From a virus, in the IMG/VR virus record IMGVR_UViG_3300046011_000964, positions 1 to 40,210 of that record: DNA of 40,210 nucleotides. One strand, written 5' to 3'. Below, in pieces: positions 14,166-21,989 of the stretch (position 1 is the stretch's first letter; each line of letters starts with the position of its first letter). Made by a program: the position numbers and the translations under genes. The notes beneath the pieces were generated by a model. The model had not been told where the DNA came from. It made no database searches and was given only the letters and a program-made list of their open reading frames with translations.

Positions 14166-14732
14166 TTAAACAAAATATGTTGCGGAAAAAATAATAGCGC
14201 TTCCACTGGCAACAAATGTGGTAACTGAATACAACTGTGTTGAAGTTCCTATGACAATCGCAGAACCTCCAGATGAAACGCCGGCGGTAATACCTGCTGG
14301 CGTATTATCGGCAGCAGTAAAAGGAAGATTACTGGTAATGATATTTGGTGCGCCAACCGCAATGGATGTTGCCCCAGACATTGTTCCGACAATCGTTACT
14401 AATCGTCCAACCTTGGTGTAAGTACCGCTAGAGCTAAAAGCGCCTACAACAGTCACAGCAGCGCCTTGGTTTGGTGTCCAAGTACCTTCCTCATAGTCAG
14501 CCAGCAACTCGCTTGTGCCTGTGCCTGGTGTGGCAGAAAAGTCGATGCCTTGGCCGCTGGCAACAATCAAATTGCCTGTGGACAGTGTGACGTTACCCGA
14601 CAACGTAGGCGCAGCAGACAGTACTGTACTGCCTGTGCCGGTACTTGTTGTAACGCCTGTACCGCCATTAAGCACCGGCAATACGCCTGCAATCTGGCTA
14701 GCGTTAATAATTGACGTTGTTGTTTTTAACAT
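14166..14732 (-). CDS. Tail fibre-like structural protein
   Basis: 188 aa with the 'LNGGTGVTTSTGTGSTVLSAAPTLSG' type sequence very common in phage fibres and a C-terminal 'EEGTWTP...GTYTKVGRLVTI' domain seen in phage tail proteins. It is poor in charged residues and rich in Thr, Ser and Gly, suggesting a beta-fibre or knob. It lies between the tailspike and the head-binding adaptor and is probably part of the same receptor-binding assembly. Confidence 0.75.
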   Translation of the reverse strand: MLKTTTSIINASQIAGVLPVLNGGTGVTTSTGTGSTVLSAAPTLSGNVTLSTGNLIVASGQGIDFSATPGTGTSELLADYEEGTWTPNQGAAVTVVGAFSSSGTYTKVGRLVTIVGTMSGATSIAVGAPNIITSNLPFTAADNTPAGITAGVSSGGSAIVIGTSTQLYSVTTFVASGSAIIFSATYFV

Positions 14733-14740
14733 TGTTAAGC

Positions 14741-15232
14741 CTAGATTAAAAATTCAACCACTGATGTTAAAGGCGGTGCTTCGCTAAATGTAACGTTGCC
14801 GCCAGCTATTGTATAGCTACTTTGATTTTGATACACGCCATTGATGTATATCAAACTAGGCGCAAATGAAACGGGGAAAACAGTCTGCACGCCATTGCCG
14901 GTAGCGTTTGCAAAGAGGTTGCCTGCGCTGTTAGGGAATGCGTTACCGTTTAATGATGTATAAATGGTGCTGCCATTTTTATTCATCACACGGATGCTGT
15001 AATCCACATTAGCATAAAAACGTGCTGGTGTACCGCTATTGGCCGGATAGCCTGCCAGCGTGCGAATAGGCTGCACAGCAGGAATTGTAAGCGCCGCATC
15101 CCAATACACCGCTATAGGGTTGCTTTGCGGGTCTAGGTTAGCCGCGCCAATCCAGATATAGCCATTCTCTAACGGTTGCCCGTCAATGTCGGGAAATATT
15201 GGGAATGTTGGCTGTATGCTGAGTGCGCTCAT
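14741..15232 (-). CDS. Tailspike adaptor with P22-like head-binding domain
   Basis: 163 aa. Residues about 7-80 ('FPIFPDIDGQPLENGYIWIG', 'PVYWDAALT'-like and 'PIRTLAGYPANSGTPARFY') resemble the N-terminal head-binding domain of P22 tailspike. The C-terminal about 60 residues ('TVFPVSFAPSLIYINGVYQNQSSYTI') match a short beta domain common in phage fibres. It would dock separate fibre/spike proteins onto the tail machine, a split version of P22 gp9. It lies next to two receptor-binding candidates. Confidence 0.8.
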   Translation of the reverse strand: MSALSIQPTFPIFPDIDGQPLENGYIWIGAANLDPQSNPIAVYWDAALTIPAVQPIRTLAGYPANSGTPARFYANVDYSIRVMNKNGSTIYTSLNGNAFPNSAGNLFANATGNGVQTVFPVSFAPSLIYINGVYQNQSSYTIAGGNVTFSEAPPLTSVVEFLI

Positions 15233-15255
15233 GTGTATGGTTCCGAGTTGGTAGA

Positions 15256-17283
15256 TTATAAGCGTGATTGTTTTGACTTCAACAATTCTTCCATTGCTTT
15301 AATGGCGTTTTCTTTGTTTACTCCGCGTAAACGCTCTGCACCTTCGGCCAATAACTCAAATGCCCGTTGTTTAGCTCCACCACTTGCAATATCTGCGCCT
15401 GTGCGTAAACTTTGCGCCACTTGGCCTTTTAACGATGTATCAGCCGCTGCGCCAAACATACGATCTAATTCATTTACAAAAATAACTTGATTGATTACAT
15501 CATCATCTATTTTCATTCCATATTTAGCTGATATTTTATTGACTTCATCCAAAGCATCAATCATGTTAGCCCGTGAGCCATAATTGCTTAACAATTTACG
15601 CATTGCAGTACCAAAGGCTTTATCAGCGTTTGGAGAATCAAAATCTAATTTTGTACCTGCCGCTTTTTGCATATCATCAAGTGCAGTAATTGAATCTGCA
15701 TATTTTGTATTTGCTACGCGATAATTTTCAAATTGATTGCCTAAAGTCTGGTTTAGGTTTTTGCGTAAATTCTTTAAAGTACGTTCTGCTTGCGTAGTTA
15801 ATGGTGATGCTAGACTTTTTTTACCATAGCTGACCTGTGTGTCAATAAACCGTTTGGCAGTATGTAAACCATAAGCATCTGGTGCCTTAGTAGTGCTTAA
15901 ACGCTCCAAGGTTGCGTTTAAAATACGTTGCGCTGCTTTGTCTCCTTGAATGTCAGAGCCGGTTAATACAGCTTTTGCAACGCCTTTATCATCCATTACC
16001 ACTTGTACGCCCAACTGGTTTAAATCATCAATAAATGAATTTATTGCCGGTTCATAATTAACTGGTTGTCCTTTTAATTGTGTTTGTGCAATTTGATCTA
16101 TTTCTTTGCCTGCTTGGTTTTTAGTGTTTACCAAAAATTGCACACGATTATCTACTGATTTACCTAAAATATCAGCAGGTCTATTCATAGCTCTAAATTT
16201 TTCGCTTTTTTCACCCATTTTAAAAATGTTTAACATTTGCTGCATTTTTGTTTTATCAGCATCTGAAGCCGTTTTAATGCTAGCTATGGTTCCATCTTTC
16301 CAACCTTGTTTAATGGTTTCATTAGCTAAGTTATCCGGCACCACTTGCGAACCTGACAATTTAAAACCTACGGTTTCCACTGAATCAGGCTGTGTCAATA
16401 ATTGCTGCTTTATGGCTTGCTGTTTTTCAGGACTAATTTTACCTTTGATAGTAGCGCCGATGCTTTGCAAAGACTCTTTAACCGGCACCAATGCCCTGCT
16501 AGTGCTAATGCCAGCCTGAGGTGGTGCCAAAGCCTTAGCTGCTGATTGCGCTGTGGCCTGTGTTGCTGTTTGTGCTGCTTTACCTATTTGCTTTACAAAT
16601 GGCAATGCTCCACCGGCTACACCGCCTAACAAACTAGCTGCAATTTGACCGCCTGTGCCTGCGCCTGATTCTGCCGCCGCTTGGCCTGCTAATCCTGCAC
16701 CTGCTCCACCTGTAACTTGCGCCAATGGTTGCGCTGCAATAGCACCGCCAACAGCCTTGCCTAATGGCGATGCTGCTGCGGCCTGTAATGTTTTACCTGC
16801 CGCCGCAAAGCCTCCGCCTAAACCTGCACCTGCTGCCGTTGTTTGTGCAATGCGCCCTGCTTCAGTTTGTACCCTTGGCATACCTGCTGCTGTTAGCAAG
16901 CCTTCAATGGCCTCTGTAGGCGTTGCAAACGTGCTGCCTGTAAGTTTGTTCACCGCATTAATAACTGGGTCACCTACCATTTGCGCTAATGCGCCTGCAC
17001 CTGCGCCAGCTATTGCGCCAGGTATTGCACCAACACCGGCCAAAGGCGCGCCCATAGCTGCGCCTAATGCTGCACCACCGGCTATAGGTGCTAAACCACG
17101 CGCTGCACCTGCCGCAATGTCTTGCATCATGCTAGGTTCTTGCACTTCTTGCGCTGGTGCTTGCTCTGGTGTGCTTGACCGTATTTGTGCCACTCTCGCT
17201 TTTAAATCTTCCGAATCTGGCTGTACATCGTCAGGTATGTTGTTGATGGTAATGCCATCTTTGGTAGTGATTGAATATGGCAT
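15256..17283 (-). CDS. Internal virion / DNA-ejection protein (P22 gp16-like position)
   Basis: 675 aa. The start 'MPYSITTKDGITINNIPDDV' is common in phage internal core proteins. Residues about 50-230 are extremely Ala/Gly-rich with repeated hydrophobic stretches ('GGAALGAAMGAPLAGVGAIPGAIAG' region), consistent with a membrane-penetrating segment. The C-terminal 400 residues are helical and charged. In P22-like phages, proteins of this kind are ejected to form the channel for DNA entry. It follows two other ejection proteins with 1-2 base spacing. The exact gp16/gp20 equivalence is inferred from position. Confidence 0.8.
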   Translation of the reverse strand: MPYSITTKDGITINNIPDDVQPDSEDLKARVAQIRSSTPEQAPAQEVQEPSMMQDIAAGAARGLAPIAGGAALGAAMGAPLAGVGAIPGAIAGAGAGALAQMVGDPVINAVNKLTGSTFATPTEAIEGLLTAAGMPRVQTEAGRIAQTTAAGAGLGGGFAAAGKTLQAAAASPLGKAVGGAIAAQPLAQVTGGAGAGLAGQAAAESGAGTGGQIAASLLGGVAGGALPFVKQIGKAAQTATQATAQSAAKALAPPQAGISTSRALVPVKESLQSIGATIKGKISPEKQQAIKQQLLTQPDSVETVGFKLSGSQVVPDNLANETIKQGWKDGTIASIKTASDADKTKMQQMLNIFKMGEKSEKFRAMNRPADILGKSVDNRVQFLVNTKNQAGKEIDQIAQTQLKGQPVNYEPAINSFIDDLNQLGVQVVMDDKGVAKAVLTGSDIQGDKAAQRILNATLERLSTTKAPDAYGLHTAKRFIDTQVSYGKKSLASPLTTQAERTLKNLRKNLNQTLGNQFENYRVANTKYADSITALDDMQKAAGTKLDFDSPNADKAFGTAMRKLLSNYGSRANMIDALDEVNKISAKYGMKIDDDVINQVIFVNELDRMFGAAADTSLKGQVAQSLRTGADIASGGAKQRAFELLAEGAERLRGVNKENAIKAMEELLKSKQSRL

Positions 17284-17284
17284 A

Positions 17285-18601
17285 TCAATAATCTACGGTT
17301 ACGTTACGTTGACCTGCTGCTGGTGCTGTAGGTACTTTATAATTTGGTGTTGCTGCTCTACCAGCTCGTGATTGTAATGATTGTAAATACATTGGTATAG
17401 CTTCTAATTTTTGTTTGCGTGTAGCCTCATCATCGGTATAAAGTGGCGTTAACTCTTGCAGTTTTTGTTCTGCTTCATCTTTGTTTACACCTGCACCAGT
17501 TGCCGCACGTAATAATGCTTCAGATAAAGAGCTTGATGCTTGTCTAAATTTTTCTCTATCTGTGCTACGTGTAAACCCACCAACCATACCACCAACTAAA
17601 GGCAATGACTCTATAAACTCTGCTTTTTCTGCGCCTGTTGGTTTTCCTGTTTTAGTATACATGGCGTTAAGCATATTCTGATATGCGTTAGTAGCTTGGT
17701 TTAACCAACCTTGTGCTTTGCGTTCATCCTCAGTAGCTGCGGCTACAGTTGTAGTTCCCGCTTTACTTGGCAATGGTAAACCTTGCAATGCAGCTTGAAA
17801 ATCTAATTTTAAAATTTTACCTTCATCATTTAATTTGTTAGATTGCGCTACAGCTTGTGATGCTTGTGCTTTACTTAATCCAATTTCTGCATATTTTTTA
17901 GCTAAATCTGCATTGATTACTTTTTCAGCAAATTTTGATTTTGTTTCTTGTTCTTTAGCTTCAGCCGTTAATTTGCGAGTTTCTACGCCTGTCTTTTCAG
18001 CGCCTAAAATGCTAGTTAATGCATCTTGCCCTACTTTTCCAGCAACTGAAAGCATAGGAATTATTGATTGAAATACAGCATTAGGATTAGCATCAATTTG
18101 CTTTAACATGGCCTCATATTGCGCAGCTTCTTGCGGGTCTGATTCTTTGTTAGCGTCTATTTGGCTTTGAATAATTGATTTAGCAACGTCAGTATTACCA
18201 CCACGAATAGATGAAACTATACCGCCCAATGTTTGTACTTGCTGTTTTTGTGCTTGCTCTGGCAATTGTTCAAACACACTTTTCATGCTTGTTTGCGTAT
18301 CTTTGTCATATAAAGATGCAAGGGCAATAGTATCTAATAGGTTGTAATCTTGAGGTCGTTTAGTTGATAATCTTTGTTGCACATCAACTCTGCGCTGTTG
18401 TTCTGCCTGCTGTGCTTGTTGCTGCTGTTGCTGCTGTTGCAGTTTCAATTCTCGCTCTTGCTGCGCTTGTTGCCTTTGCAATTGCGCTGATTTAAAGTCT
18501 TGCATAGTTGCACCAAAGCGCATGCCTTCGGTTAGTGCAGATTGAAAAGGGTTTGCAGCAAGTGTACCGCCGCCGATTAAATAGTTAGGTAATGTAGCCA
18601 T
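17285..18601 (-). CDS. DNA-ejection protein with poly-Gln coiled coil
   Basis: 438 aa. After a short Gly-rich start, residues about 38-75 form a long Gln-rich helix including an uninterrupted run of eight Gln. The rest is helical and Gln/Ala-rich with 'GGMVGGFTRSTDREKFRQASSSLSEALLRAATGAGVNKDEAE', typical of P22 gp20-like ejection proteins and other phage internal proteins. It probably travels with the DNA into the host envelope. Two bases separate it from each neighbour. Confidence 0.78.
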   Translation of the reverse strand: MATLPNYLIGGGTLAANPFQSALTEGMRFGATMQDFKSAQLQRQQAQQERELKLQQQQQQQQAQQAEQQRRVDVQQRLSTKRPQDYNLLDTIALASLYDKDTQTSMKSVFEQLPEQAQKQQVQTLGGIVSSIRGGNTDVAKSIIQSQIDANKESDPQEAAQYEAMLKQIDANPNAVFQSIIPMLSVAGKVGQDALTSILGAEKTGVETRKLTAEAKEQETKSKFAEKVINADLAKKYAEIGLSKAQASQAVAQSNKLNDEGKILKLDFQAALQGLPLPSKAGTTTVAAATEDERKAQGWLNQATNAYQNMLNAMYTKTGKPTGAEKAEFIESLPLVGGMVGGFTRSTDREKFRQASSSLSEALLRAATGAGVNKDEAEQKLQELTPLYTDDEATRKQKLEAIPMYLQSLQSRAGRAATPNYKVPTAPAAGQRNVTVDY

Positions 18602-18603
18602 AA

Positions 18604-19386
18604 TTAAAATTTAAACCCCATAAAGTCCATTTGACCACCACCACCAAGGCCGCTAAATGGATTAAAACCTCCACCACCTCCACCGCCCATAGCGTTGTAT
18701 AAGCCTAGACCTGTGCCTATGGCTTGTGGGAATGCTTGTGCCTGTTGTTGCTGCCCTGCTGCTTGCCCCATAATGCCGCCAGCCTGCGCTTCGCCTTGCT
18801 GCCCCAATAATGTAGCCACATTACCGCCCATAGCTTGACCTGCTGTACCTACGCCTGCCGCTGATTGTTGGCCTAAACTTGTTAAACCGCCTAAACGTTC
18901 ATACTGTTGATTGATAAGCTGGTTTAGCAACTGTGGCCTAAACTGTGCTAATGCTCCCTGAATATTTCCACCACGTAACCCGCCAGTGGCTGAGGCATTT
19001 TGCAGCATGGCATTTTCGCCTTGTTGCAACATGGCTTGCATAGCTGGTGATTGTTCAATACCTTGAATGGCTTGTTGCTGCGCTGGTGCACCGCCTAAAC
19101 CTAAAAACGCTTGCTGCTGCTGTAATGCTGGTGCACCTGCTTGCGTGTACGGTTGCAATAGTTTTTGCGTTAGATCAAACTGCCTGCGCTGTTCATCTAT
19201 TCCAGACTGTGCCGCTTGGGATTGTGCTGCACTTGCTTGCTGTGCTGCCTGTGCCTGCGCTTGTCCTGATTCTCTCGCACTTCCTGCTGACAATCCTGCA
19301 ACACCTCCGGCCAATGCGCCCAATGGATTGCCACCACTGCCAATAAAGCCAGTTGCTGCGCCTACAATTGCATCTAGGAATCCCAT
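18604..19386 (-). CDS. DNA-transfer protein (P22 gp7-like)
   Basis: 260 aa, Gln/Ala/Gly-rich: 'MGFLDAIVGAATGFIGSGGNPLGALAGG' at the start, long 'AQAAQQASAAQSQ' helix, 'QRRQFDLTQKLLQPYTQAGAPAL' (a strong hallmark of this family), 'GGLRGGNIQGALAQ', and a C-terminal poly-Gly tract. Family members annotated as DNA transfer or injection proteins share this layout. It is the first of three consecutive ejection proteins. Confidence 0.82.
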   Translation of the reverse strand: MGFLDAIVGAATGFIGSGGNPLGALAGGVAGLSAGSARESGQAQAQAAQQASAAQSQAAQSGIDEQRRQFDLTQKLLQPYTQAGAPALQQQQAFLGLGGAPAQQQAIQGIEQSPAMQAMLQQGENAMLQNASATGGLRGGNIQGALAQFRPQLLNQLINQQYERLGGLTSLGQQSAAGVGTAGQAMGGNVATLLGQQGEAQAGGIMGQAAGQQQQAQAFPQAIGTGLGLYNAMGGGGGGGFNPFSGLGGGGQMDFMGFKF

Positions 19387-19396
19387 AATCTGCCCC

Positions 19397-19732
19397 TTAT
19401 GTTATTTCACGACCGCTAACCCGCATGGTTAGTGAAGTGGCCGAGCTTGCTATGGTGCTGATAAATGATGATGCTTCTAACACCTGCCCCACTAACTCAG
19501 GAAATGTATAGGTTTCATCGGGTACGATTGACCTGCTATCTACAATTAGATTGCTTACACCTGCCGTGCCGCCGCTAGTCACCAAGTTAACGCTAACCGT
19601 GATATTGCTTGTATTTGTGTTTGTAACAGTGCATTTATCAATAATGGCTCTGCAATTGGTAGCCGTATATTGCGTTGTTTGCGTAGCTTCTAGCTGTTTT
19701 GGTGGTACTAAAACCTTGACTGTGATGGTCAT
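19397..19732 (-). CDS. Small structural protein (111 aa)
   Basis: Thr/Val/Ser-rich beta protein with 'CTVTNTNTSNITVSVNLV' and 'IVPDETYTFPELVGQVLEAS', a pattern common in small phage virion proteins. ATG overlaps the upstream stop by 4 bases. It may be a decoration or tail-hub accessory protein. Function inferred only from composition and position. Confidence 0.65.
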   Translation of the reverse strand: MTITVKVLVPPKQLEATQTTQYTATNCRAIIDKCTVTNTNTSNITVSVNLVTSGGTAGVSNLIVDSRSIVPDETYTFPELVGQVLEASSFISTIASSATSLTMRVSGREIT

Positions 19733-20589
19733 ATCATGCCTTCGATGTTATTGGATATTGTAACAATAATGCCAGGGATAGATGGCGAAAACGCAGTAGC
19801 AGGAAACGATGTAATTTTAGTAGCTGTATCCGTTACTGCAAACACTATTTCCATGTAATCATTGTATTTCATGTTTACAAAATAGTTAACCGTTGCCAAT
19901 ACTTCTGCATTGTTACCTTGTATTCTAACTTGGCTGCATGAATCTGGTATATCTACGCCATTTTGCCTAAACCATACAAAGAACTCATCTACGCCGCCAG
20001 TGGTTTTGTCTAATTGAATAGAAAACTGTACGTTATAAATGCCATTTGTATCGACATAAATGCGTGATGCTGGTGTACCTAGATAAATACCTTTTGATAG
20101 GTTTGTAGTGTTAAATGTAATCGGTGTAGCTGTGTTTATAGCTGGTGCTGTTTGCGTAGTGGTGTTGTAAAACGCGCCATAGCGTGAGCGCTTGAATTCC
20201 CGCGGTGCCGGTGCTAGTGCGAGCCATTCGACCATTGGAGTGAGCTTAGCTACCGCATCTAAGGCTTGCTGAGCCTTGGTTTGTGCAATGGCATTGTTTA
20301 TCTCGATGCTTTGCGCCAACTGTTCAATCTTAATTAAAGCTTCATTGGCTTTTTGATCTGCCGCACCGGTGTTTAACGCCAATGCTTGCGAAATGGTTTC
20401 AATCAATGACAATGCAGTATTAGCTGTGGCTTGCGCCTGCTCTGCATTGATCTGTATGCCTTCCGTATCGGTTAACGGTGCTATTTCCTCTACAATTTGA
20501 AACAACCGCTCAAACTGTTTTATCTGCTCGTGACTTTTTAAAAATGTAGCTAACTGGTCACGGGTTAGGTTTAGCTTTTGTGTAGCCAT
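19729..20589 (-). CDS. Structural protein with helical stalk and C1q/TNF-like head
   Basis: 286 aa. The N-terminal half (about 1-130) is a continuous Ala/Gln-rich coiled coil; the C-terminal half ('RYGAFYNTTTQTAPAIN', 'TNGIYNVQFSIQLDKT', 'FVWFRQNGVDI', 'VNYFVNMKYNDYMEIVFAV') follows the C1q/TNF-like jelly-roll pattern. This is a short trimeric fibre architecture. Sitting between gp10-like and gp7-like genes, it may be the tail needle or plug equivalent of P22 gp26, or another fibre; the former is my inference. Confidence 0.7.
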   Translation of the reverse strand: MATQKLNLTRDQLATFLKSHEQIKQFERLFQIVEEIAPLTDTEGIQINAEQAQATANTALSLIETISQALALNTGAADQKANEALIKIEQLAQSIEINNAIAQTKAQQALDAVAKLTPMVEWLALAPAPREFKRSRYGAFYNTTTQTAPAINTATPITFNTTNLSKGIYLGTPASRIYVDTNGIYNVQFSIQLDKTTGGVDEFFVWFRQNGVDIPDSCSQVRIQGNNAEVLATVNYFVNMKYNDYMEIVFAVTDTATKITSFPATAFSPSIPGIIVTISNNIEGMI

Positions 20590-20591
20590 GA

Positions 20592-21989
20592 TTAAAAGGC
20601 CAAAGGCTCTAGCTGCGCTTCCAAGCGTGCAAACGATAGGTATGCATCGCTATCGCCTTTGAATCGCTGTATACGCCAGTTGCGCATATGCCCTTGCTGA
20701 AACCATGCTAAACGCTTACCGGTGTTACCTATGGTGCCTACGCTGATGCTGCGCTCTTGGCTCCAAACCATGCCATCTACGCTGTAGCTGGTGCTTATTC
20801 TTGGGTCTTTGCCTAAAGCAACGCGGCCTGTTAGTGCCACCAATTCAAGCCGGTTGAAAATAGCGCCATTGCTTTCGTTGTACACAATCATGGTTCCAAA
20901 CTCCCAGCGAACCTTAGCGCCATAGTGACTGCTAATAGTGGGGTCTAGGTAGCCTACTGAGTTAGACAAAGGGTCACCGATTAGCCATTTGTCGTATGCC
21001 CATACAAAGTTACGCGCCCGATATTGGCCAAAGCCTACGATGTCGCTTGTTAGCGTAAACCATACCTGAGTTTGAAACACTTGCGAAGATGCTATGTCGT
21101 AAACCATAGTTCGATCGGGCAAATGCACATAAAGGTATTGGTGTGATTTATCGTTGCGTGATTCTAGCTTTACGCCAGATAGCTGTGCTTCGGTGTAGGT
21201 TAAAAGCAAACCATCTATTTCTTGCGTGCTGATTTTTTGCGCTGTGGCATTTGCACCAAGATAGATACTAGGTGCTTCATTGCGCCCGCTGCCTAAGTAA
21301 GCAATAGACTCGTTGTAAACGCAACATGCAAACGTACCTATGGCACCCTTTTGAATCTGTGCGCCTTCAATGCGCTGAAAAGGGAATAGATCACCGCCTA
21401 CGTTGTCAAATACCTCAATGGTGTGCCGGTTAATGGCATACACCTCATTGCGCAATTTGACCAATGCTATAACTGGGTCAGGGTCAACCTCAGAGCTGCC
21501 GTACTTTAACGGGTTGATCTGTGTAGGGTCATTTAACTCTGTGACAATTAAAAACTCGCCGTCGGTTGTCATGAAATAACCGTCAACCCAGCAAAAATCT
21601 ATAACAGTGCCTAAATCTGGGTCTGTCACTTGGGTTAGCGTGCCATTCCAATAGTACAAACGCCCACCGCTGGCAATGGCTAAACGATCAAATGAATAAT
21701 CAAATGTAACCAAGCCAGTGCCGCCAACATCGCCGAGCGTGGTAACTGCGCCATTGCTTGCAACGGTTACCAGCTTGGTACCCATAACGCGATAACAAAC
21801 GCCCTGCCACTCAATACCGCCACGGTCTATACCAGCGCCTGCCCCATTGGCAACTAAGCCTTCAGCGGGGCTTAAATAGCCCTTGCTGATACCGCTATCA
21901 ATAGGCACTGGTATTAGATTTACCGGATAGGCAGTCTTAATGTCTGCCGTGCTATCCGTAAAAATTCCGTTAAGTATTTGAATTTGCAT
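20592..21989 (-). CDS. Tail hub / packaged DNA stabilization protein (P22 gp10-like)
   Basis: 465 aa. The sequence 'YPVNLIPVPIDSGISKGYLSPAEGL' at the start, a beta-propeller-like body ('RLYYWNGTLTQVTDPDLG', 'VDGYFMTTDGEFLIVTELNDP') and the C-terminal 'MRNWRIQRFKGDSDAYLSFARLEAQLEPL' match the P22 gp10 family. It forms the hexameric tail hub that closes the portal after packaging and anchors the spikes. It overlaps the upstream fibre gene by 20 bases. Confidence 0.87.
   Translation of the reverse strand: MQIQILNGIFTDSTADIKTAYPVNLIPVPIDSGISKGYLSPAEGLVANGAGAGIDRGGIEWQGVCYRVMGTKLVTVASNGAVTTLGDVGGTGLVTFDYSFDRLAIASGGRLYYWNGTLTQVTDPDLGTVIDFCWVDGYFMTTDGEFLIVTELNDPTQINPLKYGSSEVDPDPVIALVKLRNEVYAINRHTIEVFDNVGGDLFPFQRIEGAQIQKGAIGTFACCVYNESIAYLGSGRNEAPSIYLGANATAQKISTQEIDGLLLTYTEAQLSGVKLESRNDKSHQYLYVHLPDRTMVYDIASSQVFQTQVWFTLTSDIVGFGQYRARNFVWAYDKWLIGDPLSNSVGYLDPTISSHYGAKVRWEFGTMIVYNESNGAIFNRLELVALTGRVALGKDPRISTSYSVDGMVWSQERSISVGTIGNTGKRLAWFQQGHMRNWRIQRFKGDSDAYLSFARLEAQLEPLAF

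Noticed and set aside
16655-17371. Long plus-strand Ala/Pro-rich open frame opposite the ejection protein
   Set aside because: Ala/Gly-rich genes commonly leave an open Ala/Pro frame on the other strand. No start context or domain.
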